This document shows positions 44,642 through 45,021 of a stretch of DNA of 45,021 bases, piece by piece. The notes under the pieces are model-generated. The model made no database searches. It saw only the letters and a list, made by a program, of their open reading frames with translations, and had not been told where the DNA came from. Numbering within the stretch: position 1 is the stretch's first letter; each line of letters opens with the position of its first letter. The DNA comes from Fulvivirga sp. (GTDB taxonomy: Bacteria > Bacteroidota > Bacteroidia > Cytophagales > Cyclobacteriaceae): assembly GCA_028280565.1 (NCBI GenBank), contig JANQLQ010000325.1, positions 1 to 45,021 of the forward strand, given 5' to 3'. Position numbers and translations under genes: made by a program.

Positions 44642-44829
44642 CATTTTCTTTTGCGCGCCCAAAAGAAAACGAAACAAAAGAAAAGGGCGCCAGGAACCAA
44701 GCCCATTTTCCCCGCTAAACGCACAACCCAGCCCCTATTGGCCGCTTACCCACGGGCCTCAAATGTGCCGCGCTGTTCCTGGAGGTCCCCCCTCCATACG
44801 ACACTTGAATTTCAACTCTTCACCTAGGA
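44642..44829 (+). repeat. Dispersed repeat family A, copy 2
   Basis: The first 171 bases match 11-181 with about 90% identity. It has the same TTTTCTTTTG/CAAAAGAAAA inverted repeat at its start and the same CACTTGAATTT end. The continuation TCAACTCTTCACCTAG (to 44829) also occurs in the partial copy near 29897-29912. The window ends about 190 bases beyond it. Confidence 0.85.
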
Positions 44830-44973
44830 CTACTTTGTCAGATTTAAGTCATTGATAATGAGGTTTTAGTTTCAAACCTATAGCCAGCGAGTTGTAAAGA
44901 ATGGGGGATACACATCCTGTTCTAAATCTATCCAAAACCTATACCTAAGAACGTCATTCCTAACTTTCTAACC

Positions 44974-45021
44974 TCGTCATTCTTACTTTCCAACATTCGT
45001 CATTCCTGCCGGCCTTGCCGG
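44974..45021. repeat. CGTCATTC motif cluster at the window end
   Basis: CGTCATTCTTACTTTCCAAC is followed by CGTCATTCCTGCC, as in 30003-30034. A further CGTCATTCC lies at 44951-44959. The last bases, CCGGCCTTGCCGG, are palindromic. The sequence between 44290 and 45021 otherwise shows only repeats D and A and no gene. Confidence 0.55.

Noticed and set aside
44622-44855. Open frame of 77 codons at the right end
   Set aside because: It is the translation of repeat A (Lys/Arg-rich, then Pro-rich). The matching copy at the left end has no equivalent frame.
1-45021. CRISPR array, rRNA or tRNA genes, prophage
   Set aside because: No regularly spaced short repeats, rRNA or tRNA-like sequence, integrase or phage structural gene was seen. 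The repeats found are dispersed and irregular.

Overview
The window looks like chromosomal DNA from a member of the Bacteroidota, most likely a free-living, possibly marine, Cytophagales-type bacterium. The grounds are a SusC/SusD pair, many lipoproteins whose lipobox Cys is followed by acidic residues, TAnnTTTG-type promoter motifs, PD40/OmpA proteins, a patatin/beta-barrel fusion and an AsmA protein. The genus cannot be read from the sequence alone.

Positions 1-1218 hold no convincing gene. They carry several dispersed repeats and the leader of the first operon. Positions 1219-21038 are one co-directional (+) polysaccharide utilisation locus (PUL): SusC, SusD, a LamG-type surface glycan-binding lipoprotein, two GH144-type endo-beta-1,2-glucanases, a GH43-like/discoidin/FN3 protein, two GH3 beta-glucosidases with an alpha/beta-hydrolase esterase between them, a sulfatase, an endonuclease/exonuclease/phosphatase (EEP)-fold hydrolase and a TauE/SafE anion exporter. 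GH144 plus GH3 points to beta-1,2-glucan as the backbone. The esterase, sulfatase, EEP hydrolase and GH43 point to a decorated form. My working hypothesis is that the locus takes apart substituted bacterial glucans such as osmoregulated periplasmic or cyclic beta-1,2-glucans, or a sulfated relative.

From 21208 onward the genes are mostly on the minus strand and of mixed function: a TetR-FabF module with a clear palindromic operator, an AsmA-like protein, a small lipoprotein, a class-3 aldehyde dehydrogenase, a transglutaminase-like protein (+), two tandem OmpA proteins, a patatin-beta-barrel (type Vd) protein, an M23 peptidase, a YeeZ-like SDR (+), a nitrilase-family amidohydrolase, a cluster of three uncharacterised envelope proteins and DsbD.

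The intergenic DNA is rich in dispersed, mostly hairpin-forming repeats of at least five families (called A-E here). Each has two or three copies in the window. Family A, about 170 bp, lies near both window ends. Family E keeps a central stem at the same place although the arm sequences differ between copies. These repeats and the decorated-glucan PUL are the parts most worth following up.
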